Shown here: positions 1 to 8,230 of the stretch, piece by piece
How the letters are laid out: each line of letters begins with the position of its first letter
Numbering within the stretch: the first letter of the stretch is position 1
Translations under genes and position numbers: made by a program
The notes under the pieces: model-generated
The model's database searches: none
What the model was told of the DNA's origin: nothing
What the model saw: the letters and a program-made list of their open reading frames with translations, nothing else
Assembly (NCBI RefSeq): GCF_011617245.1
Contig: NZ_CP050152.1
Location: forward strand, 682,001 to 746,000
Source of the DNA: Brevibacterium atlanticum
GTDB taxonomy: Bacteria; Actinomycetota; Actinomycetes; Actinomycetales; Brevibacteriaceae
DNA: 64,000 bases
Direction of reading: 5' to 3'

Positions 1-335
1 GGTCTTTTTTCTCCGGGATCATCGCCCGGATGCCGCGCGAACGCAGGTAGTCGCGGTTGCCTTTGGACCCATAAGCGCGATCCGCCAGAACGGCGTCCGG
101 ACACGTGCGAGGACGACCACCGCCAGCCCGCGGTACTCGGATATCAGCCAGGACCTGCGGCAGGATCACCCCGTCGTGACGCTGTCCGCCGGTGACCACG
201 ACAGCCAAAGGTCGACCCTTGCCGTCGACGGCGTGATGGATCTTCGTCGTCAGCCCACCACGTGAGCGACCGATGCCGTGCCCGGCGGGTTCACATTCCG
301 AATCAGGCAGATTCTTGTAATTCGACGTAGCCCCC
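1..335 (-). CDS. IS5-family transposase, second frame (orfB), partial
   Basis: Reading the minus strand in the frame shifted relative to orfA gives a continuous peptide with GRSRGGLTTKIHHAVDGKGR, then VVVTGGQRHDGV and ADRAYGSKGN. These are characteristic of the catalytic half of IS5/IS427 transposases, and the aspartate of ADRAYGS is the second DDE residue. The frame is open to the window edge, so the third acidic residue is not seen. It is probably expressed by ribosomal frameshifting from orfA at the G run around 331-335. The left limit is simply the end of the sequence. Confidence 0.75.
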
Positions 336-707
336 TGTGTCCTGGTCAGGGCGGGTCGTGTTCGTCGCGTGCTGGTGAGCACGATTGATGGTGCCATCGA
401 CGGAGATGTTCCAATCGATGTCACCGGCAGCATCAGCATCGGAAAGCACCCGAGCTAAGACTCGGTCCCAGGTGCCGTCGGCGGCGTAGCGGCGGTGGCG
501 TTTCCATACTGTCTGCCAGGGCCCGAAGTGCTCACGTGGCAGGTCGCGCCAGGCGATGCCGGCCCGGTAGCGGTAGACGATTCCTTCGACGATTCGGCGA
601 TTGTTCTCAAATGGTCGGGCTCTCTTGCCGACATTCGAGGGCAGAAGTGGTTCAATCTTCTCCCACTGCTCATCAGTGAAGACTCGGTGTCGTTGCTGTG
701 TAGTCAC
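303..707 (-). CDS. IS5-family transposase, first frame (orfA)
   Basis: This 134-residue protein is the N-terminal part of an IS5/IS427 transposase. It has the DUF4096-like start (TDEQWEKIEPLLP) and the block YRYRAGIAWRDLPREHFGPWQTVWKRHRRY that typifies the family. The first DDE aspartate is probably in SVDGTINRAHQHA. It ends 30 bases after a run of five G (minus strand, positions 335-331), a plausible slippage site that would join it to the second frame and give the full catalytic protein. It belongs to the mobile element and says nothing about the neighbouring genes. Confidence 0.88.
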   Translation of the reverse strand: MTTQQRHRVFTDEQWEKIEPLLPSNVGKRARPFENNRRIVEGIVYRYRAGIAWRDLPREHFGPWQTVWKRHRRYAADGTWDRVLARVLSDADAAGDIDWNISVDGTINRAHQHATNTTRPDQDTGGYVELQESA

Positions 708-837
708 GTCTCCACCGTGCCAGTCCTGGAATGGTCAATAAAGGAGACACGCCCTAGCGAAATGACGGAGAGTTCGACACCGGCACGTCGGTGGCGCACC
801 CGTCAGTCACGTGATCACCACGTGAGGAAGGAGCATC

Positions 838-1086
838 ATGAGTAGGAACAAGGACGATGAGTCAGCGGCAGAATCCGCAGCGAGAGATGCCGCAGCCAAG
901 CTCGACGAGGCGACCGAGAAGATCGGCGGCACCTCGAACGTCGATTCCGGCGTCGAGGTCGGCTACGCCGAAGACGAAAGCGACGAGCGCCTGCAGGAAG
1001 TGGCGGACGAGATCGGTGTGACCCTGCACCGCAATCCCGACGGATCACACACGGCGGTCGACGAATCGCAATCCGACCTCGACTGA
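838..1086 (+). CDS. Small acidic hypothetical protein
   Basis: I do not recognise this 82-residue protein. It is very acidic and hydrophilic, with an Ala/Glu-rich N-terminal half that could be helical (EATEKI) and no membrane segment. A strong ribosome binding site (GGAAGGAG) lies seven bases before the ATG. A short inverted repeat with TCACGTG/CACGTGA arms (807-813 and 819-825) sits just upstream and could be an operator. The gene starts only about 80 bases after the probable end of the insertion sequence. Its good start signal and actinobacterial codon use make it more likely real than not. Confidence 0.6.
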   Translation: MSRNKDDESAAESAARDAAAKLDEATEKIGGTSNVDSGVEVGYAEDESDERLQEVADEIGVTLHRNPDGSHTAVDESQSDLD

Positions 1087-1199
1087 CGTGCGACAGCGGG
1101 CATGAAGTGCGACGACAGCCGTGAAGTACGACACCGGGCCGAATCATGACAGCCAGCACGATCCCCACACCCCACCCAACCCCTCGATGGGAGAGCACT

Positions 1200-1688
1200 A
1201 TGAGCAACGACCAGAAGAATCTCGACCTCAACGATGTCGTCAGCATCCTCAACGACAGCAGAATCGTCATGCTCACGACCGCGCTCAATGACGGCAAGCT
1301 GCTCGCGCACCCGATGGTGCCGCAGCAGGTCACCGCGGATGCCGACGTCTGGTTCTTCATCGGACTGCACGGAGACCAGGCGACCGCGCTGCGTACGAAT
1401 CCGCACGTCAACATCACCGTCGCCGAGGCGGGGAACTGGCTCTCGGTGGCAGGTCGCGTCGAATTCGTCGACGACCCGGCCAAGGTCGACGAACTCTGGG
1501 ACGATTCCGTTGCCGCATGGTTCGAACACGGACGCAACGACCCGAACCTCGGCCTCATCAAGGTCACCAGCGACTCCGCGCAGCACTGGGGCCTGACCGG
1601 CGGAAAGCTCTCGGCCATGGCTCAGATCGTCAAGTCCAAGGTGACCGGTCAGCGCACTGGCGGAGGCAGTGACACGACAGAACTCTGA
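1200..1688 (+). CDS. Pyridoxamine 5'-phosphate oxidase-like split-barrel protein (general stress protein 26 type)
   Basis: The protein has the split-barrel fold seen in PNPOx-like flavin or F420-binding proteins. The N-terminal part (NDSRIVMLTTALNDGKLLAHPM) matches the first strands of the barrel, and the middle (VWFFIGLHGDQATALRTNPHVNITVAE) matches the general stress protein 26 subgroup. It is 162 residues, normal for that group. The ATG at 1200 is chosen over one at 1146 because GGGAGAG lies five bases upstream and the homology begins there. A cytoplasmic flavin-dependent reductase or stress role is likely, but substrate and cofactor cannot be told from sequence. Confidence 0.82.
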   Translation: MSNDQKNLDLNDVVSILNDSRIVMLTTALNDGKLLAHPMVPQQVTADADVWFFIGLHGDQATALRTNPHVNITVAEAGNWLSVAGRVEFVDDPAKVDELWDDSVAAWFEHGRNDPNLGLIKVTSDSAQHWGLTGGKLSAMAQIVKSKVTGQRTGGGSDTTEL

Positions 1689-1732
1689 CCTCGGAGTTCT
1701 GACGCGAGAACTCTGACGCGGAACGAAACAGA

Positions 1733-1768
1733 CGAGCGCCGGGCAGCACATCCGCAGCCCGGCGCTCG
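1733..1768. terminator. Bidirectional terminator hairpin
   Basis: A 12-bp perfect stem, CGAGCGCCGGGC (1733-1744) with GCCCGGCGCTCG (1757-1768), has a 12-base loop. It lies between the convergent ends of the split-barrel gene and the rhodanese gene, so it can serve both strands. There is a short T-containing stretch (GTCTTATC) after it on the plus strand. Confidence 0.75.
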
Positions 1769-1837
1769 CCGTCTTATCAAGAGTGTCTCGTGCAGAGTGC
1801 GCGTCCTCAGTCGCGCACCGTCAGTGACCCGAAGCTG

Positions 1838-2167
1838 TCACTTGACCCAGGGCTCTTCGCCGGTCTCCGAGACGATGGGCTTGCCGTTGTCGATGTTCCA
1901 GGAACCCATGCCGCCTTCGACGTTGAACGCATCGAATCCGTTCTGATTCAGCCAGGCCACGGCACGGTTCGACCGGCCGCCGGTGCGGCAGATGACGTAC
2001 ATGTCGTCGTCGAGGGGCAGATCGTCGAGGCGTGACGGCAGCTCACCCAGCGGGACGTGGTACGCGCCCTCGATGTGGCCGGCCTCCCACTCATCGTCCT
2101 CACGGACATCGACGATCGTGGCGCCGTCGGGGATGTCGTTGACTGTGACGTTGGCTTCTTCATCCAT
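1838..2167 (-). CDS. Single-domain rhodanese-like protein
   Basis: A 109-residue single rhodanese domain. The CH2A-like motif is IVDVREDDEWEAGHIEGAYHVPL (about residues 18-40), and the active-site loop CRTGGRS carries the catalytic cysteine at residue 60, as in PspE/GlpE-type sulfurtransferases. It is soluble, with no signal peptide. The family moves sulfane sulfur between acceptors such as thiosulfate and cyanide or thioredoxin. It is a monocistronic gene, divergent from the DUF4287 gene and closed by the shared hairpin downstream. The physiological acceptor is unknown. Confidence 0.88.
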   Translation of the reverse strand: MDEEANVTVNDIPDGATIVDVREDDEWEAGHIEGAYHVPLGELPSRLDDLPLDDDMYVICRTGGRSNRAVAWLNQNGFDAFNVEGGMGSWNIDNGKPIVSETGEEPWVK

Positions 2168-2244
2168 GACTTCAGTCTAAACACGACGGTCCGCACCACG
2201 CACGCGTCCCGCCTGGGCGACGCCGCACTCGCGCCCCGCGGCTG

Positions 2245-2276
2245 TCATAGACCCCCGACCGATCGCGGTCTATGAT
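2245..2276. promoter_or_regulatory. Inverted repeat overlapping a promoter-like sequence
   Basis: Perfect 9-bp arms TCATAGACC (2245-2253) and GGTCTATGA (2267-2275) are separated by 13 bases. The right arm contains TATGAT (2271-2276), a good -10 hexamer. TAGACC lies 17 bases before it as a weak -35. The element is in the divergent region between the rhodanese gene and the DUF4287 gene and could be a repressor site over the plus-strand promoter. The function is inferred from sequence only. Confidence 0.45.
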
Positions 2277-2356
2277 TCAAATTGGGTCCGTGCAGATCGC
2301 TGACCTGCACCGCAACCGAGCAGAGTCGCTCGACTCACTTGCCTGGAAGGTTTCCC

Positions 2357-2647
2357 ATGTCGTTCCAGGCCTATCTCGACACCATCGAAGACAAGACCGG
2401 ACTCACCCCGCGCCAGTTCATCGGCCTCGCGAAGGAGAAGGGCTTCGATGACGACTCCGTCAAGGCCGGCGTCATCCTCGACTGGCTCGAGTCCGATTAC
2501 GGGCTGGGCCGCGGACATGGCATGGCGCTGGTCCATGTCATCAAGAAGGGCCCGCAGATCGATGCCAAACACGTCGGTTCCGGCGGCACCCACAGCGACG
2601 AGACCGACATGCTCCGGCTCGACGGCAAAGCCAGCAAACCGGCATGA
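2357..2647 (+). CDS. DUF4287 domain-containing protein
   Basis: A 96-residue protein matching the DUF4287 family. It starts MSFQAYLDTIEDKTGLTPRQF and continues with the helical block LAKEKGF and the YGLGRGHGMALVHVIKKG segment that defines the family. The ATG at 2357 has GGAAGG six bases upstream and is where homology begins. Function is unknown for the family, which is small, soluble and widespread in actinobacteria. Its last four bases overlap the start of the cupin gene (ATGA), so the two are probably translationally coupled. Confidence 0.82.
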   Translation: MSFQAYLDTIEDKTGLTPRQFIGLAKEKGFDDDSVKAGVILDWLESDYGLGRGHGMALVHVIKKGPQIDAKHVGSGGTHSDETDMLRLDGKASKPA

Positions 2648-2988
2648 TCACTGTCGCGGAGCGCCGCGGGCTGCTGTTGCCCGGATCGCCGACGGCCAAG
2701 TTCGTGGGTGCTGAACATGGTGCTGACGTCTCGTTCTTCTGGGTCGACACCGCACCCGGAAAAGGGCCCGACCTGCACTGGCAACCCTACACCGAGACAT
2801 GGGTCGTCTTGTCCGGGCAGGTGCGCATCGACGCCGATGATGAGACGCTCTCCGCCGAGGCCGGTTCGATCGTCACCGTCGGAGCCGAAACGGTCCATCG
2901 CTTCCGCAGCATCGGAACCGAGAACCTCAGAATGGTGTGCATCCACGCCTCACCCGAGATCATTCAGGACTTCGTGGAAGAGGACTGA
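2644..2988 (+). CDS. Cupin-domain protein
   Basis: A 114-residue single-domain cupin. The first cupin motif is represented by HWQPYTETWVVLSGQVRI and the second by AGSIVTVGAETVHRFRSIG. The two histidines and the glutamate are the usual metal ligands, so metal binding is plausible. Small stand-alone cupins of this kind act as isomerases, dioxygenases or sensors, and the sequence does not say which. It overlaps the DUF4287 gene by four bases and is followed 33 bases later by the FAD oxidoreductase. Confidence 0.8.
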   Translation: MITVAERRGLLLPGSPTAKFVGAEHGADVSFFWVDTAPGKGPDLHWQPYTETWVVLSGQVRIDADDETLSAEAGSIVTVGAETVHRFRSIGTENLRMVCIHASPEIIQDFVEED

Positions 2989-3021
2989 GTGCGCCACCTC
3001 GGCGAGGATTAGCATGGAGGA

Positions 3022-4359
3022 ATGAGCAAGCGGATCGTCATCATCGGTGGGGGACTGGCCGGGACCACGGCAGCGCGAGAGCTGAACGCGCGCGGACAGG
3101 CGGTGACCGTCATCGATCCGCGCGCCGGCGAGACCTGCGAGCGTCCGCCCTTGTCGAAGCACCTCTTCGACGGCGCCCGCCACCACCTGCCGTACCACCT
3201 CGAATCCACCGAGCACATCACCTTCGTCCGTGACCGGGCAGAGGAGATCACCCTCGCCGAGGCGGCCCCCGACTCCCGCTACACCGCCGAAACCCAGCGA
3301 CACCCCCACCCGCTTGCCGACCATCACGCGACGGCCGGGACGGTCCTGCTGGCGTCGGGGGAGTCGATCGACTTCACCCACTGCATTCTCGCCACCGGGA
3401 TGGAGGCCGACCGCCCGCGGATCCCGAACTATCCGGACGCGCTTCCGGTGTACAACCTCGGCGATGCCGAATGGATCCTCGACCGCGTCGAGCGGGCCAC
3501 GGAGCCGCTCGACATCGGGGTCCTGGGCTCCGGTTACCTCGGGATGGAGGTCGCCACCTCGGCGGTCGCCGCCGGACATCGGGCCACCGTGTACCTGCGC
3601 GGGGACGAACCGCTGCGCAGACAGCTTTCCGCTCCTGTGCGACGAGCGCTGTTTGAGAAACATCGGGCCGCGGGTGTCGAGTTCGTCACGCACACCTCGA
3701 GCCCGGACGATATTCCCGCAGATGTTCATGACCTGTTCATCACCAGCGTCGGTGCCCGGCCCCGACTCATCCCCATCGACGGCGACCGACCCGCCGAGGC
3801 GTGGGAGGTGAATGAGAGTTTGGCAACATCCCATCCGGGCATCTTCGCCGCCGGCGACTGCGCGATCGTCACCGCCGGCCCTTATGCTCTCGATCACCCC
3901 TGGGCGTGCGAACCGGTGGCCGAAAGCCACGGTCAGTTCCTCGCTGAACTCCTCACCGATACCCCTGCCAACGCCCCCGCCGAGGTGGCCGACAGTGACC
4001 CTGACAGCGACGCTGACACCGCCGCAGGCGTCCCGTCGACACTCGAAGAAACAGGACGAAAAACCTGGTCAGACGTGCCCTGGCACTGGAGCTTCCAAGG
4101 CCCGGAGAAGGTCTTCACTGCGGGCCTGACCAGCCCGGACGCCACCGACACGATCATCCGACATGACCCGTCCGGGGCGAAGTTCCAGGTCTTCCACTTC
4201 GACGGTCCGGGGCCGGAGTCGATGCTCATCGGTGTCGAGACACTCAACTGGCCGCCGATGCAGGCCGCCGCCCGACGCGTACTCGGCGGTAGCCACATCC
4301 CCACCCGTGCCCAGATCGAGGACCCCGACTTCGACTTCAAGGCTCACAGCCGACTGTGA
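3022..4359 (+). CDS. FAD-dependent NAD(P)H oxidoreductase (ferredoxin/rubredoxin reductase type)
   Basis: A 445-residue pyridine-nucleotide-disulfide oxidoreductase-like flavoprotein. The N-terminal FAD dinucleotide fold starts at once (IVIIGGGLAGTTAARELNARG). ERPPLSKHLF is typical of ferredoxin reductases of oxygenase systems. The NAD(P) fold is around LDIGVLGSGYLGMEVATSA, and the second FAD motif is GIFAAGDCA. An acidic linker (DSDPDSDADTAAG) splits the C-terminal part. The start has GGAGG five bases upstream. No oxygenase or ferredoxin is adjacent, so the partner is unknown. I see no redox-active CxxC, which argues against a thioredoxin or mercuric reductase. Confidence 0.8.
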   Translation: MSKRIVIIGGGLAGTTAARELNARGQAVTVIDPRAGETCERPPLSKHLFDGARHHLPYHLESTEHITFVRDRAEEITLAEAAPDSRYTAETQRHPHPLADHHATAGTVLLASGESIDFTHCILATGMEADRPRIPNYPDALPVYNLGDAEWILDRVERATEPLDIGVLGSGYLGMEVATSAVAAGHRATVYLRGDEPLRRQLSAPVRRALFEKHRAAGVEFVTHTSSPDDIPADVHDLFITSVGARPRLIPIDGDRPAEAWEVNESLATSHPGIFAAGDCAIVTAGPYALDHPWACEPVAESHGQFLAELLTDTPANAPAEVADSDPDSDADTAAGVPSTLEETGRKTWSDVPWHWSFQGPEKVFTAGLTSPDATDTIIRHDPSGAKFQVFHFDGPGPESMLIGVETLNWPPMQAAARRVLGGSHIPTRAQIEDPDFDFKAHSRL

Positions 4360-4432
4360 GTCTGCGCTAGTCTCATCACGTAGACTTTTCATCTGTTCAA
4401 TCCCCAGTCGCCGACGAGAGAATCTTCTGTTC

Positions 4433-5290
4433 ATGGATATGGCCAGGCTTGCTGCCGAGCACGGACTCGAGAGAGTGGGTGGACGGCCGTCGTTGCCCGA
4501 GTACGTCAAACAGCTGATCAACCGCAGCGACTTCACGTACACGTTGGCGAAGTATCGGATGCAGTCCGAGAACGAACGCAACCGCCTCGGTATGCTCTGG
4601 GTGCTTCTGCGTCCCGGTTTCTCGGCGCTCATCTACGGCACGGTCTTCGGCTTCATCATGCAGGGCGCGACAGCACGTCCGCCAGACTTCGCTCCGTTCG
4701 TCATCATCGGCGTCTTCGTCCTCGAGTTCTTCAACACCTCGATGAATGGTGGGGCGAAGTCGATCATCTCGAATGCCTCACTCGTCCAATCGCTGCCGTT
4801 CCCACGCATCGTGCTGCCGATCGCCACGGTCTTCCAGAACCTGCTCAACTTCATTCCGACCTTTATCTTCATGGCTGTGCTCGTCATGCTGTGGGGTGCG
4901 AAGCCCAGCTGGGACTGGTTCCTCTTCATCCCGTTGGTCTTCCTGTTCTGGATCTTCAACCAGGGTGTGGCCTTCATCTTCGCTCGCGCGACTGTCCACT
5001 TCCGTGATCTGTCCCAGGTCACCCCGTTCATCTCCCGGATGATCTTCTACACCTCGGGCGTCTTCTTCGATCTCAAGGTGATGGTCGATAAGATCAATCC
5101 GTCCCTGCAGCCCTTCGCCGACTGGCAGCCGATCAACAACGTCCTGGCGATCGCCCGCGGCATCCTTATGAAGGACGGTGTCATTCCGTTCGACTACTTC
5201 TGGCACCTGGCCATCTGGGCGTTCGGCATCTTCATCATCGGCTTCGTGTTCTTCTGGCAGGCCGAGGAAAGGTTCGGTCGCGATGAGTGA
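4433..5290 (+). CDS. ABC-2 type polymer exporter, permease (TagG/Wzm-like)
   Basis: A 285-residue integral membrane protein of the ABC-2 polysaccharide/teichoic-acid exporter family. The cytoplasmic N-terminus ends in ENERNRLGMLWVLLRPGFSAL, the characteristic entry into the first membrane segment, and about six hydrophobic segments follow. It would form the channel that moves a lipid-linked glycopolymer to the outer face of the membrane. The ATG at 4433 is chosen because the conserved region starts shortly after it; another ATG at 4439 is possible. The stop overlaps the ATPase gene by eight bases. No glycosyltransferase is adjacent; those genes begin about 18 kb away. Confidence 0.88.
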   Translation: MDMARLAAEHGLERVGGRPSLPEYVKQLINRSDFTYTLAKYRMQSENERNRLGMLWVLLRPGFSALIYGTVFGFIMQGATARPPDFAPFVIIGVFVLEFFNTSMNGGAKSIISNASLVQSLPFPRIVLPIATVFQNLLNFIPTFIFMAVLVMLWGAKPSWDWFLFIPLVFLFWIFNQGVAFIFARATVHFRDLSQVTPFISRMIFYTSGVFFDLKVMVDKINPSLQPFADWQPINNVLAIARGILMKDGVIPFDYFWHLAIWAFGIFIIGFVFFWQAEERFGRDE

Positions 5291-6101
5291 CGAGAATTCG
5301 TTCGACACCGGCAGCCTCCCCGAGGTGACTCGGAACAATCCGCCCGTCGTCGTCTGCGACAACGTCCACGTCCGGTACAAGACTCTGGCCACCGGCAAGA
5401 AGCTCAAGCTCGGCAGCAAAGACGTCATGATGAAGCGCCGCGGTCTGCGGGAGGTCCATGCGCTCAAGGGTGTGAGCTTCGTCGCCCACAAGAACGAATC
5501 CATCGGCATCATCGGCAGCAACGGCTCGGGCAAGTCCACGCTCATGCGGTCGATCACAGGGCTGACCCCGACGTCGGAGGGTGCGATCTATGCGACGTCT
5601 CGGCCGAACCTCCTCGGCGTCGGTGCTGCTCTCATTCCGGATCTCTCCGGTGCTCGCAACATCGTCCTCGGTTCCCTGGCTTTGGGGCTCACCCGGCCCG
5701 AGATCGATGAGAAGTTCGACGAAATCGTCGAATTCACCGGCCTCGAGGACTTCATCGATCTGCCGATGCGCACCTATTCCTCGGGTATGTCCCAGCGGCT
5801 GAAGTTCGCGATCGCGACCTCGGTGCAGCATGAGATCCTCATCGTCGATGAGGCGCTCAACGTCGGCGACAAGAAGTTCCGTGACCGGTCGGAAGGTCGC
5901 ATCCGGTCGATCCGTGAGAATGCCGGTACGGTCTTCCTCGTCTCGCACTCGATGCGCACGATCAAGGACACGTGCAATCGTGCCCTGTGGATCGAGAAGG
6001 GCGAACTGCGCGCCGACGGCCCGGCACTCGAGGTCATTCGCGAATACCAGGCGTTCACCAAGGCCGAGAAGGCGAGAGAAGCCGAGGAAGAGCCGGGCTG
6101 A
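5283..6101 (+). CDS. ABC-2 type polymer exporter, ATPase (TagH/Wzt-like)
   Basis: A 272-residue ATP-binding subunit partnering the preceding permease. Walker A is GSNGSGKST, the signature loop is YSSGMSQRLKFA, and Walker B is EILIVDEALNVGD with the D-loop and a switch histidine in VSHSM. The KLGSKDVMMKRRGLREVHAL stretch before the domain core is typical of teichoic-acid and O-antigen exporters. There is no long C-terminal carbohydrate-binding extension, so substrate recognition would not be of the Wzt-O9a kind. It shares architecture with the second ATPase at 43.9-45.2 kb, which has a long tail. Confidence 0.9.
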   Translation: MSDENSFDTGSLPEVTRNNPPVVVCDNVHVRYKTLATGKKLKLGSKDVMMKRRGLREVHALKGVSFVAHKNESIGIIGSNGSGKSTLMRSITGLTPTSEGAIYATSRPNLLGVGAALIPDLSGARNIVLGSLALGLTRPEIDEKFDEIVEFTGLEDFIDLPMRTYSSGMSQRLKFAIATSVQHEILIVDEALNVGDKKFRDRSEGRIRSIRENAGTVFLVSHSMRTIKDTCNRALWIEKGELRADGPALEVIREYQAFTKAEKAREAEEEPG

Positions 6102-6501
6102 GGCCCGCCGCCCGGTAAAGCGTTCATTTCAGTCGTTCGCACGCGTCGCACAGAGGTATGACTGACTATCGACCACGGATGTCAGGCAAAGAGCTCTCGG
6201 GACTACCGCTCCTGCGCTTCGGCTCTCTCGGAAAGCAGAGCTCCCAGAGTCCTCGGCGCGGACAACATCGGCCTGTTGAGAGGCTGCCGAAAGATAGAGG
6301 CAACGGGCAATGACGTTTGTGCCATGGCGTAGAGTGCGTGGCCGCCGATTGAGATGATCGGTGAGCGTGAGCAAAAACAGCAGTAAGGTGACTCTTTGAA
6401 AGCGCGGGGGCCGGATCAGATTCACCGCGTTCAGATGACATGCAACGGAGCCTGCATCTCTGATCGACATCATCGATAGGAACTACCAGAAGAGGCGTGC
6501 A
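6102..6501. other. Intergenic region, no gene recognised
   Basis: These 400 bases separate the exporter ATPase from the symporter. I see no open frame with homology and no convincing terminator. The last 15 bases hold the ribosome binding site (GAGG) of the symporter. It probably contains that gene's promoter, but I cannot place -35 and -10 hexamers with confidence. Confidence 0.5.
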
Positions 6502-7773
6502 ATGAGTCAGACGATCGAGGTTTCCCGCGAAGAGAAGTCGCGGGCGCGGAAGGCCGTCCTCGCGGCCGGACTGGGCAATGCCCTCGAGTGGTACGACATC
6601 ATCCTCTTCGGATTCATGGCGACCTCCATTGCTGTGGTCTTCTACCCGGGCGAGGGGCTGTCGGCGCAGCTGATGACCTGGGCGACGTTCGCCATCACCT
6701 TCGTCGTCCGGCCGCTCGGTGCCGTTCTCATCGGACGCTACGCCGACAAGCACGGCCGCAAGTCAGCCCTGTCGCTGACGATCGGTCTGATGACGCTCGG
6801 CGTATTCATCATCGTCGTCCTACCCGGCGAGTCTGTCATCGGCGTGTGGGCGGCGATCGGTCTCATCATCGCCCGGATCATCCAGGGCATCTCCGCCGGC
6901 GGCGAGTTCGGTTCGGCCACCGCCTTCCTCACCGAGAACGCCAAGCGCGGCAAGGCCTTCTACGCCTCCTTCCAGACCGCGACGCAGGGCATCTCGATGT
7001 TCCTGGCCGCAGGTATCTCGTGGATCTTCAGCTCGGCACTGAGCGAAGAGGCCCTGCACTCGTGGGGCTGGCGAGTGGCCTTCGCGATCGGTCTGCTCAT
7101 CGGCCCCGTCGGCTGGTATATCCGTTCGAAGATGGACGACACCCCCGAGTTCAAGGCCGCCGAGAAGACCGACAACCCGCTGCGCGTCCTCCTCGGCCAG
7201 AACTTCGGTCGCCTGTTCTCGGCGTTCCTCATCATCGCCATGGCCACGATCTCGGTCTACCTCATCACGTTCCTGCCGCAGTTCGCCGTCGACAACCTCG
7301 GCCTCGAACCGTGGGCGGCGTTCCCCGGCGCCGTCGTCGCCGGCATCATCACCCTGATCGGCTCACCGTTCGCCGGCAGGCTGGCCGACAAGGTGGGGCC
7401 GACGACCGTGATGATCCCGACGACGATCGTGGGCATCATCGTCGCGTGGCCGATGTTCATGCTCCTGACAGCGAACCCCTCGATCGCCGTCCTCACCCTG
7501 TGCGAGGCGATCGTCGGCCTGTTCATGGTCTTCTACTTCGGCCCGATGCCGGCGCTGCTGTCCGAGCTGTTCCCCGTCCGCGTCCGCAGCTCGGGCATGA
7601 CCATCGCCTACAGCTTCGGCGTCGCGATCTTCGGCGGCTTCGCCCCGCTCATCCTCACCGCACTGCTCAGTGCGACGGGCGAACTGACCGTGCCCGGCTT
7701 CTACTACGCGGCACTGTCCCTGCTCTCGCTCATCGGCGTCATCGTGGCCCGAAAGGTGTACAAGCGGCGCTGA
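6502..7773 (+). CDS. MHS-family (metabolite:H+ symporter) MFS transporter
   Basis: A 423-residue, twelve-segment major facilitator of the metabolite:H+ symporter branch (ProP, KgtP, ShiA relatives). Diagnostic features are NALEWYDIILFGFMA in the first segment, GRYADKHGRKSALSLTI between segments two and three, RIIQGISAGGEFGSATAFLTE in segment four, and the repeat of the loop motif in GRLADKVGPTTVMIP. The family takes up organic acids, betaines or aromatic acids with protons, and the substrate cannot be fixed here. The gene stands alone, with GAGG seven bases before the ATG. Confidence 0.87.
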   Translation: MSQTIEVSREEKSRARKAVLAAGLGNALEWYDIILFGFMATSIAVVFYPGEGLSAQLMTWATFAITFVVRPLGAVLIGRYADKHGRKSALSLTIGLMTLGVFIIVVLPGESVIGVWAAIGLIIARIIQGISAGGEFGSATAFLTENAKRGKAFYASFQTATQGISMFLAAGISWIFSSALSEEALHSWGWRVAFAIGLLIGPVGWYIRSKMDDTPEFKAAEKTDNPLRVLLGQNFGRLFSAFLIIAMATISVYLITFLPQFAVDNLGLEPWAAFPGAVVAGIITLIGSPFAGRLADKVGPTTVMIPTTIVGIIVAWPMFMLLTANPSIAVLTLCEAIVGLFMVFYFGPMPALLSELFPVRVRSSGMTIAYSFGVAIFGGFAPLILTALLSATGELTVPGFYYAALSLLSLIGVIVARKVYKRR

Positions 7774-7784
7774 GTCGCCTAGCC

Positions 7785-7817
7785 GAGTGGGGCGTCGTGG
7801 CCATCGTCGCCCCGCTC
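7785..7817 (+). terminator. Possible terminator hairpin after the symporter
   Basis: GAGTGGGGCG (7785-7794) can pair with CGCCCCGCTC (7808-7817), leaving one T:G wobble and a 13-base loop. There is a TATTTT stretch starting nine bases further on. The position, just after the symporter stop codon, fits termination, but the long gap before the T run weakens it. Confidence 0.45.
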
Positions 7818-7857
7818 GACGCGGTATTTTCCCGCCGAGGTGGCGCTGCGATTCCGC

Positions 7858-8063
7858 TCGATCAAGCGCTAGCGCGGATGTGGAATCGTCGACGGGTCGA
7901 AACGTGCGCGCCGCCTTGAACGAGGGTGGCGGAGCGTGGCGCGGGTCGAAATGTGAGCGCGGCCTTGAGCGACGTGTCGGAGGCGGCCGCACGTCGTCGA
8001 TCAAGCGGCAGCGCGGATGTGGAATCGTCGACGGGTCGAAATGTGCGCGCGGCCTTGAGCGAG
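7858..8063. repeat. Intergenic direct repeats: two 67-bp copies and one short copy
   Basis: A 67-bp unit occurs at 7858-7924 and again at 7997-8063 with only a handful of differences. Each begins TCGATCAAGCG and ends with the CCTTGA-CGAG segment. A shorter third copy of the right-hand 30 bases is at 7943-7972. All three share GGGTCGAAA and GCCTTGA. They lie between the symporter and the chelatase, in sequence that shows no gene. They resemble dispersed intergenic repeats more than a CRISPR array, because only three copies exist, the spacing is unequal and the unit is long. Origin and role are unknown. Confidence 0.8.
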
Positions 8064-8230
8064 GAACCCGACGAGGAGGGCGGAGATGACACCGCAGTCA
8101 TCGGCAGCGGCGCGGGTCGGATACCCTATTCGGATGAACGCAACCGGAGTCGCCCGTGCTCACCTCGGCTCTAGGGTCGTCGGCCCTTCGCCGAGGCGGG
8201 GCGTCGTGTCGGCTGCTGTCCGGTTCCCCG

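Larger units (their letters stand above)
1..755 (-). mobile_element. IS5-family (IS427-like) insertion sequence, truncated by window edge
   Basis: The element is read on the minus strand and carries a transposase split over two reading frames, as in IS427-type members of the IS5 family. The visible outer end is probably near position 754. There the minus strand reads GGGCGTGTCTCC next to a CTAG, which fits this group's preference for TA-containing targets. The other end lies outside the window, so the terminal inverted repeat cannot be confirmed. The exact boundary is inferred. Confidence 0.75.

Noticed and set aside
1..755. Two separate genes at the left edge
   Set aside because: The two frames are halves of one IS5-type transposase joined across a G run.
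7858..8063. CRISPR array
   Set aside because: Only three copies, with different lengths and unequal spacing, and no cas genes nearby.
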